64,000 nucleotides of DNA, from NCBI RefSeq assembly GCF_040538665.1, contig NZ_JBEWXT010000001.1:372001-436000 (forward strand). Reading direction: 5' to 3'. This document shows positions 1-9,760 of this stretch, in pieces (positions within the stretch are counted from its first letter, which is position 1; every line of letters starts with the position of its first letter). The translations under genes were made by a program, and so were the position numbers. Source of the DNA: Aureibaculum sp. 2308TA14-22. GTDB lineage: Bacteria; Bacteroidota; Bacteroidia; Flavobacteriales; Flavobacteriaceae. Below the pieces are notes generated by a model. It made no database searches. It worked only from the letters and a program-made list of their open reading frames with translations, and was not told the origin of the DNA.

Positions 1-2417
1 GTAATGGCTTTGTTTTTTATATTGTTGTATTTCTGCAAGGGAGCAATATTCGCTTTATAAATAGAACGCCCGTGTGTACCAATAATCAAGTCTTTTTCGC
101 GTTCTTGGAGTACCAAATCGTGTACCGCTACTTTAGGAATTCCATTTGAAAATACTTGCCAGTTATTGCCTTTGTCAAAACTTACAAACACTTCGCTGTC
201 GGTACCCAAATAGAGTATGTTTTCATCAGTCGGGTCTTCTTTAATTACGTTTACGGAATAATCGGGCAATCCGTTGCCTATTGATTTCCAAGTGTTGCCC
301 ATATCTTCACTGACATAAACAAAGGCTTTAAAATTGTCACTTCTATATCCGTTTAAAGTAGCATAAACTCTATTTTTTTCGTGTTGAGAAGCAATGACGC
401 GAGACACCCACAATCCTTGAGGTAAATTATCGGAAACTTTTGCCCAACTGTTGCCGCCGTCTTTTGTAATGTGAATTAACCCGTCATCACTCCCAGTATA
501 AATCATTCCGAATTGAAATGGACTTTCGGAAATGCTTGTGAGCGTTCCGTAAGGTACATTCCCTTTTTTACCGCCAGTGGTCAAATCGTCCGAAATCACA
601 TCAAAATTTTTGCCCTTGTCCATAGAACGCAACAACTTGTTGGCTCCCATATATAAAATGTCTTGATTATGAGGTGATAATAAAATTGGGGTTTGCCAAT
701 TGTATCGGTAAGGAGCATCGCCCAATTCATGTTTAGGATGGATGCTCAAACGCTCACCTGTCTCTAAATTAAGTCGGTAATAGTAGCCAAATTGTGAACC
801 AGAATACACAATATTATTGTCTCTGCTGTCAATTTGAACCTGCATACCATCACCACCGCCTATTCTTTTATAAGGATATTGCCCGCTACCTTCCCATCTT
901 TTGGAAGCCTTGTAATTGCTCGGTCCATACCACACGCCATTATCTTGAAATCCGCCAAACACGTTGTACGGTTTTTTATTATCAACATTTACGTAATAAT
1001 ATTGCCCTACTGAGGGAGAGTTATTTTTAATCCAATTTTCACCATCATCATAGGTAATATTTACGCCACCATCATTTCCGTTAATAATATGGCCTTCATG
1101 CTTTGGATTTATCCATAATGCTTGATGGTCGGCATGTACATTTTCTTTGCCGATGGATTTGAACGTTTTACCCCCATCATCTGTTTTTAATAAAGGAACA
1201 CCACCAATATATACTTTGTTTTCGTTGGCCGTATTCACGCCTATTGTACCAAAATAGTATCCGTAAGAGCTATACACGCCATCCAAATAGCCATCATGAG
1301 TTTTTGCCCAAGATTTGCCACCATCTGTAGATTTGTACAACTCTGCACCAATGACTGGTGAGTTAAACAAAAGAGCATTGGCATCTACTAAATACATTTT
1401 TAAGTCAACGGGTTTAACTTTTCCGTTTTTGACCATTTCTTTTACTTTTTTAGCTTCATATTTTTTAGGGAAACCATTTGTTTTGAGGTAATCGTTTAGT
1501 TTTTTATTGTCAAGAGCTATAAAATCGGCATTGGTCATACTTTCAAAATCCTCTTTTTTTAAACTTTCTGACTTTTCTTTTTTCTCCTTCTCTTTTGGCC
1601 TTCTGTTCTGATTATCTAAAAAAGCATAAATGGTAGTGTCATTATATGTCGCTAATCCGATCCTTCCAACACCAGCATCAGATGGAAAACCACTATTTGT
1701 ATTGGTCATTTTAGTCCATGTAGAACCACCATCTGTACTTTTGTAAATGGCAGAATTTTGTCCGTCTCCATCAAAATCCCATGCTTTACGTATTCGCTCC
1801 CAAGAAGCGGCATACATAATATCTGGGTTGGTAGGCGATACCGAAATGTCAATTACACCAGTATTTTCATCAATAAACAATACATTTTTCCATGTTTTTC
1901 CGCCATCAATAGTTTTAAAAATGCCACGTTCGGCATTTGGGGTGTACAAATGTCCAATGGCACCAACTACTAGTTCGTCAGGATTGTTTTTATTGATTAT
2001 CATTCGTCCAATGTGGTGCGAATCTTTCAAACCAACATTTGCCCATGTTTTGCCTTTATCCGTGCTTTTTAGAATTCCGATACCTGCATACGACGAACGT
2101 GAAGAATTACTTTCACCCGTACCGATATAAATAGTGCCAGATTTCCAATCAACGGCTACATCTCCCATGTTTTGAGTTGGTGCATTTTCAGTAACCGCAG
2201 TAAAAGAAGTACCATTGTTATTGGTGTACCATAACCCGCCCGAGGCATAGGCCACATAAAATTCGGTAGGTTGGTCTGGGTTTACATCAAAATCCACAAC
2301 ACGCCCACTCATAACCGTTGGACCAATATTGGTAAAAGGTACGTTTTGTACTATAGACTGGGCAAAAAAGTTAAAAGAAAGTAATAAAAGGATGAGAAAA
2401 AGCAGCTTTTTTTTCAT
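1..2417 (-). CDS. Secreted VPS10/sortilin-type BNR-repeat protein (3' end outside window)
   Basis: About 805 codons are visible, from an ATG at 2417 to the window edge without a stop. The product starts with a signal peptide (KKKLLFLILLLLSFNFFAQ). It then shows repeated BNR/Asp-box motifs of the type STDKGKTWANV, TIDGGKTWKNV, STDGGSTWTKM, KTDDGGKTFKSI, TKDGGNSWAKV and SEDMGNTWKSI, separated by short beta-propeller blades. This is the pattern of the large Bacteroidota proteins called VPS10 domain-containing or WD40/YVTN/BNR-like repeat proteins. The family usually runs to 1000 residues or more, so the C-terminus is missing here. A charged lysine/glutamate-rich insert lies near residues 265-300. 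Export is well supported. The enzymatic activity is unknown; the 'glycosyl hydrolase' label sometimes used for the family rests on fold only. Confidence 0.85.
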   Translation of the reverse strand, partial: MKKKLLFLILLLLSFNFFAQSIVQNVPFTNIGPTVMSGRVVDFDVNPDQPTEFYVAYASGGLWYTNNNGTSFTAVTENAPTQNMGDVAVDWKSGTIYIGTGESNSSRSSYAGIGILKSTDKGKTWANVGLKDSHHIGRMIINKNNPDELVVGAIGHLYTPNAERGIFKTIDGGKTWKNVLFIDENTGVIDISVSPTNPDIMYAASWERIRKAWDFDGDGQNSAIYKSTDGGSTWTKMTNTNSGFPSDAGVGRIGLATYNDTTIYAFLDNQNRRPKEKEKKEKSESLKKEDFESMTNADFIALDNKKLNDYLKTNGFPKKYEAKKVKEMVKNGKVKPVDLKMYLVDANALLFNSPVIGAELYKSTDGGKSWAKTHDGYLDGVYSSYGYYFGTIGVNTANENKVYIGGVPLLKTDDGGKTFKSIGKENVHADHQALWINPKHEGHIINGNDGGVNITYDDGENWIKNNSPSVGQYYYVNVDNKKPYNVFGGFQDNGVWYGPSNYKASKRWEGSGQYPYKRIGGGDGMQVQIDSRDNNIVYSGSQFGYYYRLNLETGERLSIHPKHELGDAPYRYNWQTPILLSPHNQDILYMGANKLLRSMDKGKNFDVISDDLTTGGKKGNVPYGTLTSISESPFQFGMIYTGSDDGLIHITKDGGNSWAKVSDNLPQGLWVSRVIASQHEKNRVYATLNGYRSDNFKAFVYVSEDMGNTWKSIGNGLPDYSVNVIKEDPTDENILYLGTDSEVFVSFDKGNNWQVFSNGIPKVAVHDLVLQEREKDLIIGTHGRSIYKANIAPLQKYNNIKNKAI

Positions 2418-2446
2418 GATGATTGGTTTAGTTTTTTGTTGATGTT

Positions 2447-2454
2447 CAAATATA
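2447..2454 (-). promoter_or_regulatory. Flavobacterial -7 promoter motif for the BNR-repeat protein
   Basis: On the minus strand this reads TATATTTG, matching the Bacteroidota TAnnTTTG -7 element. It lies 30 bases upstream of the ATG of the BNR-repeat protein. Inference from motif and position only. Confidence 0.5.
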
Positions 2455-2535
2455 AAGAAATAGACACTAATTTAATGAATTGACATGAGTTAATTCTTGT
2501 AGAGGAATTTTTTAATGTAAGTATTGTCCCTTGAG

Positions 2536-2553
2536 CCCTGATAGCTATCGGGG
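2536..2553. repeat. Dispersed palindrome of the CCCGATAGCTATCGGG family
   Basis: The site reads CCCTGATAGCTATCGGGG, one mismatch from a perfect 16-base palindrome. The same core occurs at 11321-11336, 60522-60539 and 63502-63519. It lies in the 387-base gap between the divergent BNR-repeat protein and dnaE. That gap otherwise holds the promoter of the former and a second repeat (2564-2681). Confidence 0.6.
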
Positions 2554-2563
2554 GTTAAGGGTG

Positions 2564-2681
2564 TTCACACAATGTTTTTCACGCAAAATCCGCAGAGGTA
2601 AAACGCAAAGTCCACTAAGAATTTTATGGTAATTTTAACCTTTTGCGTTCTTTGCGAAAATCTTAGCGACCTTTGTGTGAA
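2564..2681. repeat. Inverted repeat with TTTGCGTTCTTTGCG core
   Basis: The outer arms TTCACACAA (2564-2572) and TTGTGTGAA (2673-2681) are perfect inverted copies. The inner arms CGCAAAG (2604-2610) and CTTTGCG (2650-2656) also pair. The 15-base string TTTGCGTTCTTTGCG at 2642-2656 recurs exactly at 22029-22043. No coding potential is seen. It is probably a non-autonomous dispersed repeat upstream of dnaE. Confidence 0.55.
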
Positions 2682-2804
2682 ACCTTTATACAAATCTTTT
2701 TATCCAAACGGTCCTGTTAATAAAAACCCTAAAATTCCTATTTAAATTCCCATCCAAAACACTATTTTTAAAATCTCTAATTAGTAGAAAAATCACATTA
2801 ATTT

Positions 2805-5800
2805 ATGTACTTAATATTTGACACCGAAACCACAGGGTTGCCTAAAAAATGGAATGCCCCAATTACTGATACGGACAATTGGCCTAGGTGTATTCAAATA
2901 GCTTGGCAACTGCATGATAGGTACGGTGAACTGATAGAAAGTCAAGAGTTTTTAATTAAACCAGAGGGATTTAACATCCCATATGATGCAGAGCAGATTC
3001 ATGGTATTTCAACAGAGCTTGCACAGGAAAAAGGCGAGGATTTAGAAACAGTTTTATACAAATTTAACCACGCTTTATCAAAAACGACTTTTGTAGTGGG
3101 ACAAAATGTAGGTTTTGATTTGAATATAATGGGTTGCGAGTATTTCCGTCTAGGGATTGATACAAAACTGAACGACCTTCCCATTTTAGATACTTGTACA
3201 GAAAAAACAGCAGCTTTGTGCCAAATTCCCGGTGGTAGAGGTGGTAAATTTAAGTTACCTACGCTAACCGAATTACACGAGCACTTATTTAACACACCTT
3301 TTGCCGAGGCTCATAATGCTGCTGCCGATGTTGAAGCCACAACACGATGCTTTTTTGAACTGATTAGAAAACGTGTTTTTACCAAAGAAGAATTAGATGT
3401 TGATGCTAATTATTTTGAAGAGTTTTCTAAAGAAAATCCTCAGGAAATAGAACTTATTGGGCTACAACATATCAATCTTAAAAAGGAGAGCAACAAACTT
3501 AAGAAGAAACACAAAAAAACGGGTGCAGGCCTTGAAAGTACAAGTTTTGGAACGGACATAGACTTAACTAATTTTTCATTTTCTCACCTGCACAACCATT
3601 CCCAATTTTCTATTTTACAATCAACGGCCAGTATTAAAAAATTGGTGGAAGCCGCTGTAAATGATAAGATGCCAGCGGTAGCCTTAACCGATACGGGTAA
3701 TATGATGGGTGCTTTTTATTTTGTAAAAGAAGTATTGAACAGTAATAAAAACAACGAGCATCAAATAAAGCCCATTGTGGGTTGTGAATTTTTTGTTTGT
3801 GAAGATCATAAAAATAAATCTGTAAAGGACAATGGCTATCAAATGGTGTTATTGGCCAAAAACAAAAATGGCTATCATAATCTAGCAAAAATGGCATCTA
3901 CAGCCTATATAGATGGTTTTTATTACGTGCCAAGAATTGATAAATCAGTCGTTGAAAAATATAAGGAGGATGTTATTGTATTAAGTGGAAATATGTACGG
4001 TGAAATTGCTTCTAAGATTCTGAATATGGGTGAAAACCAAGCAGAAGAAGCATTAGTCTGGTGGAAAGATACCTTTGGAGATGATTTTTATATTGAGCTT
4101 AACAATCACAATCAGGAAAACGAACAACATGTTAATAGTGTTTTAATTGAATTTTCTAAGAAGCATGGCGTAAAATTAATTGCGGCCAACAATACTTATT
4201 ATATTGATAAATCAGACGCTGATTCACATGATATTTTATTATGTGTTAAAGATGGCGAAAAAATAGCTACACCAAAGGGAAGAGGAAGAGGTTTTCGTTA
4301 CGGATTGCCCAACGATGAGTATTACTTTAAGAGTCAGGAGGAGATGAAGCAATTGTTTCGTAAAATTCCCGAAGCCATTGCCAATATTCAAGAAATTGTT
4401 GACAAAATTGAAGTTTACACCTTGGCACGTGATGTGTTGTTGCCGAAGTTTGACATTCCAGAGCAGTTTATCGATCCCAAAGATGCCGAAGACGGAGGCG
4501 TTCGTGGTGAAAATGCTTACTTAAAGCATTTGACTTTTGAGGGTGCTAAAAAACGCTACGGTACGCTGGATAAAGAAACTCAAGAACGTCTTGATTTTGA
4601 ATTGGAAGTAATACAAAATACTGGCTATCCAGGGTATTTTTTAATTGTATGGGATTTTATCGCAAAAGCAAGGGAAATGGATGTTTCTGTTGGACCTGGA
4701 CGTGGTTCTGCAGCGGGATCAGCTGTAGCATATTGTTTGGGAATTACCAATATTGATCCTATAGCATACGATTTACTTTTTGAGCGGTTTTTAAATCCCG
4801 ATCGTGTTTCGTTGCCAGATATTGATATTGATTTTGATGATGAAGGGAGGCAAAGGGTAATTGATTATGTAATTGATAAGTACGGTGCCAATCAAGTGGC
4901 ACAAATTATCACATATGGTACCATGGCCGCTAAATCTTCAATAAGAGATACTGCTAGAGTCTTGGATTTACCTTTGATGGATGCGGATAGAATTGCAAAG
5001 TTAATTCCGAATACCAAATTAGCTACCATTTTTGGCGAGGACGAAAAGAGTGTCGCTAAAATAAAAGCAATGCGTAACGACGAAATATTACGTGTTAACG
5101 AATTGCGGAATTTAGCAGAAGGCGAAGGTATAGAAGCCCAGACGATTACGCAAGCAGTGGCCTTGGAAGGTTCGGTTAGAAATACGGGAACTCACGCTTG
5201 TGGAGTAATTATTACACCAGAAGATATTACCAATTTAATTCCTGTTGCTACTGCTAAAGATTCTGAACTTTATGTAACTCAATTTGACAACAATGTTGTT
5301 GAAGATGCGGGTCTATTAAAAATGGATTTTTTAGGCTTAAAAACCCTGACTTTAATAAAAGACACGGTTAAAATCATTAAAGCGTTACACGGAAAAGTTT
5401 TAGATCCTGATGAGTTTCCTTTGGATGACGAAAAGACTTATGAACTTTTTCAACGCGGTGAAACTGTTGGTATTTTTCAGTACGAATCGTTGGGGATGCA
5501 AAAGCATATGAAGCATTTAAAACCGACTGAGTTTGCCGACTTAATTGCAATGAACGCTCTGTACCGTCCAGGACCTATGGAGTATATTCCGCTCTTTATT
5601 CAGCGTAAACATGGTATTGAAGCCATTGAATATGACCTTCCAGAAATGGAAGAATACTTAAAGGAGACTTATGGTGTTACGGTATATCAAGAGCAAGTGA
5701 TGTTATTGTCACAAAAGTTGGCGGGTTTTACCAAAGGTGAAGCCGATGTGTTGCGTAAAGCAATGGGGAAAAAGATTTTTTCGTTATTGGAAAAGTTAAA

Positions 5801-7124
5801 ACCAAAATTTATTGAGGGCGGTGCAAAAAATGGACACCCAGCCGAAATCTTAGAGAAAATTTGGAAAGATTGGGAGGCTTTCGCGGCTTATGCTTTTAAC
5901 AAATCGCATTCTACCTGTTATGCATATATTGCTTATCAAACAGCATATTTAAAAGCACATTATCCTGCTGAGTACATGGCAGCGGTCTTGTCAAATAATA
6001 TGAATGACATTAAGCAGGTTTCTTTCTTTATGGATGAATGCAAACGTGCAGGGATAGAAGTGCTGAGTCCAGATGTAAACGAATCGTTTTACAAGTTTGC
6101 GGTAAATAAAGAAGGAGCTATCCGTTTTGGTATGGGAGCCGTAAAAGGTGTTGGTGCTAGTGCAGTTGCTGCTATAGTTTCAGAACGGAAAGAGAATGGT
6201 CCATTTACTTCAATTTTTGATATGGCAAAACGAGTTGATTTACGCTCTACTAACAAAAAAGCCTTTGACGGATTAGTGTTGGCTGGTGCTTTTGATTCTT
6301 TTTCGGATACCCATAGAGCTCAATATTTTGAGTTGGATGAACGTGGACAAACTTTTATAGAACGTGCTCTCCGTTTTGGTAATAAATATCAAGAAAATAA
6401 AAATTCGGCACAAATTTCTATGTTTGGCGAGGCTTCTGAGATTCAATTTGAAGAACCTGTTATTCCCAATTGTGAACCTTGGGGTGTAATGGAAAAGTTG
6501 GCCAAGGAAAAGGAAGTTATCGGAATTTACATATCCGGTCATCCGCTTGACGACTATAAAACTGAACTCAAATATTTCTGTAATGCCCCCATTAGTGCTT
6601 TTAATGATTTACAGCAATTATTGGATAAAGATTTAACCATTGCAGGTATTGTAACCGATGTGCAACACAGAATTTCCAAAAATGGAAAAGGTTGGGCAGC
6701 TTTTACAGTTGAAGATTATTCCGATGCCCATGAATTTAGGATGTTTGGTGAAGATTATCTAAAGTTTAAGCATTTTTTAATTCCCAATTCATTTTTGCAT
6801 ATTAAAATATCTGTACGGAAAGGGTGGCGTGAAGGTGATGTGAGAATGCAGTTTAACCATATACAAATGTTACAAGATGTATTGGAGGTCTTAGCAAAAA
6901 AGTTGACCTTACAATTGGATATTTTGGAACTTAATGATGAAAGAATTAATACTTTGGAAGAACTGTTGGAAGATCATAAAGGCAAAGACGTATTGAATTT
7001 TATGGTCTATGACAGAGAAGAAAAATTGAAATTGCAAATGCCAAGTAGAACTGCAAAAGTGAAAATTTCTCAAGAATTGTTAAATGAATTGGATGTCAGA
7101 AAACTAAGATATAAACTGAATTAA
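2805..7124 (+). CDS. dnaE: DNA polymerase III alpha subunit with fused N-terminal proofreading exonuclease
   Basis: This is the catalytic subunit of the replicative polymerase, 1439 residues, longer than the roughly 1160 residues of the classical protein. Residues 1-185 form a DEDDh exonuclease domain: D6 and E8 in DTETTG, a VGQNVGFD block near residue 98, and H170/D175 in HNAAADVEAT. All expected catalytic residues are present. A PHP domain starts near residue 258 (FSHLHNHSQFS). The polymerase core contains PGRGSAAGSAVAYCLG and the metal-binding PDIDIDFD at 671-678. An OB-fold (AGIVTDVQHRISKNGKGWAAF) lies near residues 1285-1350. The 1-base TAATG overlap with the channel gene downstream suggests co-transcription. 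The fusion implies that a separate DnaQ may not be needed, which is inference. Confidence 0.96.
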   Translation: MYLIFDTETTGLPKKWNAPITDTDNWPRCIQIAWQLHDRYGELIESQEFLIKPEGFNIPYDAEQIHGISTELAQEKGEDLETVLYKFNHALSKTTFVVGQNVGFDLNIMGCEYFRLGIDTKLNDLPILDTCTEKTAALCQIPGGRGGKFKLPTLTELHEHLFNTPFAEAHNAAADVEATTRCFFELIRKRVFTKEELDVDANYFEEFSKENPQEIELIGLQHINLKKESNKLKKKHKKTGAGLESTSFGTDIDLTNFSFSHLHNHSQFSILQSTASIKKLVEAAVNDKMPAVALTDTGNMMGAFYFVKEVLNSNKNNEHQIKPIVGCEFFVCEDHKNKSVKDNGYQMVLLAKNKNGYHNLAKMASTAYIDGFYYVPRIDKSVVEKYKEDVIVLSGNMYGEIASKILNMGENQAEEALVWWKDTFGDDFYIELNNHNQENEQHVNSVLIEFSKKHGVKLIAANNTYYIDKSDADSHDILLCVKDGEKIATPKGRGRGFRYGLPNDEYYFKSQEEMKQLFRKIPEAIANIQEIVDKIEVYTLARDVLLPKFDIPEQFIDPKDAEDGGVRGENAYLKHLTFEGAKKRYGTLDKETQERLDFELEVIQNTGYPGYFLIVWDFIAKAREMDVSVGPGRGSAAGSAVAYCLGITNIDPIAYDLLFERFLNPDRVSLPDIDIDFDDEGRQRVIDYVIDKYGANQVAQIITYGTMAAKSSIRDTARVLDLPLMDADRIAKLIPNTKLATIFGEDEKSVAKIKAMRNDEILRVNELRNLAEGEGIEAQTITQAVALEGSVRNTGTHACGVIITPEDITNLIPVATAKDSELYVTQFDNNVVEDAGLLKMDFLGLKTLTLIKDTVKIIKALHGKVLDPDEFPLDDEKTYELFQRGETVGIFQYESLGMQKHMKHLKPTEFADLIAMNALYRPGPMEYIPLFIQRKHGIEAIEYDLPEMEEYLKETYGVTVYQEQVMLLSQKLAGFTKGEADVLRKAMGKKIFSLLEKLKPKFIEGGAKNGHPAEILEKIWKDWEAFAAYAFNKSHSTCYAYIAYQTAYLKAHYPAEYMAAVLSNNMNDIKQVSFFMDECKRAGIEVLSPDVNESFYKFAVNKEGAIRFGMGAVKGVGASAVAAIVSERKENGPFTSIFDMAKRVDLRSTNKKAFDGLVLAGAFDSFSDTHRAQYFELDERGQTFIERALRFGNKYQENKNSAQISMFGEASEIQFEEPVIPNCEPWGVMEKLAKEKEVIGIYISGHPLDDYKTELKYFCNAPISAFNDLQQLLDKDLTIAGIVTDVQHRISKNGKGWAAFTVEDYSDAHEFRMFGEDYLKFKHFLIPNSFLHIKISVRKGWREGDVRMQFNHIQMLQDVLEVLAKKLTLQLDILELNDERINTLEELLEDHKGKDVLNFMVYDREEKLKLQMPSRTAKVKISQELLNELDVRKLRYKLN

Positions 7125-7840
7125 TGAATAAAGCATTTTTAGATAATTTAGTAAATAACCCAAGCTCTAAATATGGAAAAATATTTGCGATAAGTATTCA
7201 GATTCTGATTGTTATTGCCATTATTACATTTTCTGCTGAAACTGTACCTGATCTAAAACCTGAAACTAGAAGATGGCTTAGTATTATAGAAGTTATATGC
7301 GTAGTTATTTTTACTATTGAATATTTCTTAAGGATTTATGTTGCTCAGAAAAAGTTAAAGTTTATTACCAGTTTTTTTGGCATCATAGATTTATTGGCAA
7401 TACTACCTTTTTACCTATCAACGGGAATTGATTTACGTTCTTTAAGGGCTTTACGTTTTTTAAGACTGTTCAGTATTTTTAAAATTATCCGATATAATAC
7501 TGCTATCCGTCAATTTACCAGAGCAATAATTTATGCTAAAGAGCAGATTCTACTTTTTTTGTTTATCACACTTATATTAATCTATTTGTCGGCTGTTGGA
7601 ATTTATTATTTTGAAAATGCCGCCCAACCCGAAGCTTTTTCTTCAATTTTCGATAGTTTGTGGTGGGCAATTATAACGCTGACAACTGTAGGTTATGGAG
7701 ATGTGTATCCAATCACAGTAGGTGGTAGGGTTTTTACGTTTATTATTTTAATGATTGGTTTAGGTATTGTAGCCATTCCAACGGGTATTATATCTTCTGC
7801 CTTGACACAATCAGTAGAGGAAAAAAAGGAAGATAGTTAA
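7124..7840 (+). CDS. Voltage-gated potassium channel-like ion transporter
   Basis: This is a 238-residue inner-membrane protein of the six-helix voltage-gated channel family. An arginine-rich S4 segment (RSLRALRFLRLFSIFKIIRY) lies near residues 105-124. The potassium selectivity filter TTVGYGD is at 187-193, followed by the last helix. The length is that of a minimal Kch/KvAP-like subunit, with only a short charged tail (EEKKEDS) and no RCK domain. Its ATG overlaps the dnaE stop codon by one base. Pairing with dnaE is probably positional rather than functional. Potassium selectivity is inferred from the filter. Confidence 0.9.
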   Translation: MNKAFLDNLVNNPSSKYGKIFAISIQILIVIAIITFSAETVPDLKPETRRWLSIIEVICVVIFTIEYFLRIYVAQKKLKFITSFFGIIDLLAILPFYLSTGIDLRSLRALRFLRLFSIFKIIRYNTAIRQFTRAIIYAKEQILLFLFITLILIYLSAVGIYYFENAAQPEAFSSIFDSLWWAIITLTTVGYGDVYPITVGGRVFTFIILMIGLGIVAIPTGIISSALTQSVEEKKEDS

Positions 7841-7853
7841 CTTTATTATAGAT

Positions 7854-8960
7854 TTATAATTTTATTTTCTTTCCAGTTTTAGCACTTTTTTTAGCAGCCT
7901 CTAAAATTTCAACTACAATCATGTTATTCTCTAAAGACGATAAATCATAAGGAGGTAGTGTAATTTTATTTCTAATTACAGCTTCAAACATTGAAAAAGG
8001 ATCGTCATAAGGATTAGGACGAGGCTCTAGTATTTCTTTTTTCTCTTTATCTTTCTCATTTAAGCGGTAACGTATTTTTTTGGCATTATCGCTATAAACA
8101 TATCCGGTTTTACCATAGATTTCCATATCTTTTCTGGACATGGGCCAATTCCAAGAAGCTTGAATTATACCCTGCATTTTTGGATATTGTAAAACTATAG
8201 TAGCTTCATCATCTACATTTGGGTAAATTTCAGGTTTTATAGTTTGGGTAATAGCCATAACCGCTTCTGGTTTTTTCCCTTTGGTTAGCCACGTAATGAG
8301 GTTAGCACCGTAACAACCAAAATCAACCAAGGCACCACCACCGTTTAACACGGGGTCGGTAAGCCACTCTAAAAATTCTTTATTAATACCAATTTCTTTA
8401 GGACCTTGATGGCCGTCTCTAACCACTATTTTTCTCAACTCGCCAATAGTACCATTTTCAACCATTTTATATGCTTTATGATTAGTAGCATACCATGAAG
8501 TCTCGTAATTAGTCAATAAATGAATATTGTGTTTTTTAGCGAGTGCTTCCATTTTTTTGGCGTGTTCCATACTTACTGCCAACGGTTTTTCAACCATAAC
8601 ATGAATACCTAAAGGAGCACAAGTTTCAACTACTTTTAAATGTTCATAAATGGAGCCAAACGCAGTAACCGCTTCTGGTTTTGTAGCTTTAATCATTTCT
8701 TCCATGGTAGTAAAAACAATATCCATGGAGTAACCAAAATGTTTTGAGTAACGTTCTGCCAAATCTTTATTGGGTTCTACGATACCTACAATTTTTATAT
8801 CCCCTTTGTCTGGCCTACCTAATATCCAACCTACATGGCTATGTGACAAGCCTACAACGCCTATTTTAAGCGGTTTCGTTTTGGTTTGGCTTACAGAAAG
8901 TTCAGAATTCAGTAAGAAGAATGAAAGTATAACTAGAAATAGGGTGTTTTTAAATTGCAT
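7854..8960 (-). CDS. Exported Gfo/Idh/MocA-family oxidoreductase
   Basis: A 368-residue NAD(P)-dependent sugar or cyclitol dehydrogenase-like protein. The N-terminus (MQFKNTLFLVILSFFLLNSELSVSQ) is a signal peptide, which is unusual for a dinucleotide-dependent enzyme and points to the periplasm. A Rossmann segment follows (KIGVVGLSHSHVGW; the usual GxGxxG is altered to GLSHSH). Then come VMVEKPLAVS, the EKP motif of the family, and a C-terminal Gfo/Idh/MocA substrate domain (GGALVDFGCYGANLITWL). The substrate is not identifiable. It ends convergently with the potassium channel gene, 13 bases away. Two other family members in the window (22094-23077 and 55669-57006) are not close copies. Confidence 0.88.
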   Translation of the reverse strand: MQFKNTLFLVILSFFLLNSELSVSQTKTKPLKIGVVGLSHSHVGWILGRPDKGDIKIVGIVEPNKDLAERYSKHFGYSMDIVFTTMEEMIKATKPEAVTAFGSIYEHLKVVETCAPLGIHVMVEKPLAVSMEHAKKMEALAKKHNIHLLTNYETSWYATNHKAYKMVENGTIGELRKIVVRDGHQGPKEIGINKEFLEWLTDPVLNGGGALVDFGCYGANLITWLTKGKKPEAVMAITQTIKPEIYPNVDDEATIVLQYPKMQGIIQASWNWPMSRKDMEIYGKTGYVYSDNAKKIRYRLNEKDKEKKEILEPRPNPYDDPFSMFEAVIRNKITLPPYDLSSLENNMIVVEILEAAKKSAKTGKKIKL

Positions 8961-8991
8961 AGTATTTGAAAAGAATTGAGTAAGTTCTTTT

Positions 8992-8999
8992 CAAATGTA
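8992..8999 (-). promoter_or_regulatory. Flavobacterial -7 promoter motif for the exported Gfo/Idh gene
   Basis: Minus-strand TACATTTG matches TAnnTTTG and lies 32 bases before the start codon at 8960. Confidence 0.5.
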
Positions 9000-9009
9000 G
9001 TGAAAAAAT

Positions 9010-9040
9010 AAACCTTATAGATTTTGAAACTATAAGGTTT
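9010..9040 (-). terminator. Rho-independent terminator after the 172-residue gene
   Basis: An 11-bp perfect stem (AAACCTTATAG / CTATAAGGTTT) with a 9-base loop is followed on the minus strand by a T-rich run (ATTTTTTC). It lies ten bases past the stop of the 9050-9568 gene. The A-rich 5' side could let it work in both directions. Confidence 0.7.
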
Positions 9041-9049
9041 GTATTATTT

Positions 9050-9568
9050 TTATTCCAAGAAGTCATCATCAGAGTTAATTTCATCATCAGGATCGTAATC
9101 ATCGTAATTTATACCTGGTGGATTGAACAAGCCCCAACGGTCTATCATATAATTCTCTTGGTCAAAACTTTTTACCCATTCGGCAAAAATGATTCTAAAT
9201 TCTTCTATTTCATTTCTAAGTAGTTCGATATAATCATTGTCTTGGTAACCGCAAAGTTGCATACCTGTGCAACTGGTTAATATTTCGCGTGCAGATTTTC
9301 TAATGATTGACGCATTTTCCATACGGATATCGTAAAGATCGGCTCCTTCAGCTCCAGCTATTTTTGCAGGAATTATCAATGCATTTTCTATAATGTATGT
9401 AGCATAATTCTCTAACATTTCCCCTTCGGCTTCATCAGCTGTTTCAACATCATCTTTTGAAACCAAACTGCCAATTTTTCTTCCTAACAGCATAATTTCC
9501 CATGCTTTTTTATAGATGGGCATTTTTTCAATTTCTTCATGTGATTTGAAATCATCGTCTTCGAACAT
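9050..9568 (-). CDS. Conserved hypothetical protein, acidic, all-alpha
   Basis: A 172-residue soluble protein with no signal peptide and no membrane segment. It is strongly acidic at both ends (MFEDDDF at the start, DPDDEINSDDDFLE at the end). The middle looks helical (ENYATYIIENALIIPAKIAGAEGADLYDIRMENASIIRKSA). I do not recognise a characterised domain. It is monocistronic: a terminator follows it and cspA lies upstream on the same strand behind its own terminator. No function is assigned. Confidence 0.75.
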   Translation of the reverse strand: MFEDDDFKSHEEIEKMPIYKKAWEIMLLGRKIGSLVSKDDVETADEAEGEMLENYATYIIENALIIPAKIAGAEGADLYDIRMENASIIRKSAREILTSCTGMQLCGYQDNDYIELLRNEIEEFRIIFAEWVKSFDQENYMIDRWGLFNPPGINYDDYDPDDEINSDDDFLE

Positions 9569-9707
9569 AAGCAGTCTTTTTTGTAGTGTCTTATAGTAAC
9601 GACAAGAATTGTAACGTAGTATTTGCTTATATGTAAATTGTTGTTATGTATTGATATCAATATGGTTAGCTTTTTAATTGTTTTACATGTTATTTATTAT
9701 AACGAAA

Positions 9708-9731
9708 AAAGCCCATCAACTGATGGGCTTT
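9708..9731 (-). terminator. Rho-independent terminator of the cold-shock gene
   Basis: The stem AAAGCCCATC / GATGGGCTTT with a 4-base loop is followed on the minus strand by TTTCGTTAT. It sits 30 bases after the cold-shock protein stop. Confidence 0.8.
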
Positions 9732-9760
9732 CATTAAAAAATTTAATTCGAAATATATAT

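Noticed and set aside
794-2130. Plus-strand frames of 60-130 codons in the first 2.2 kb
   Set aside because: They lie opposite the BNR-repeat protein, whose long minus-strand frame has clear repeats and a signal peptide.
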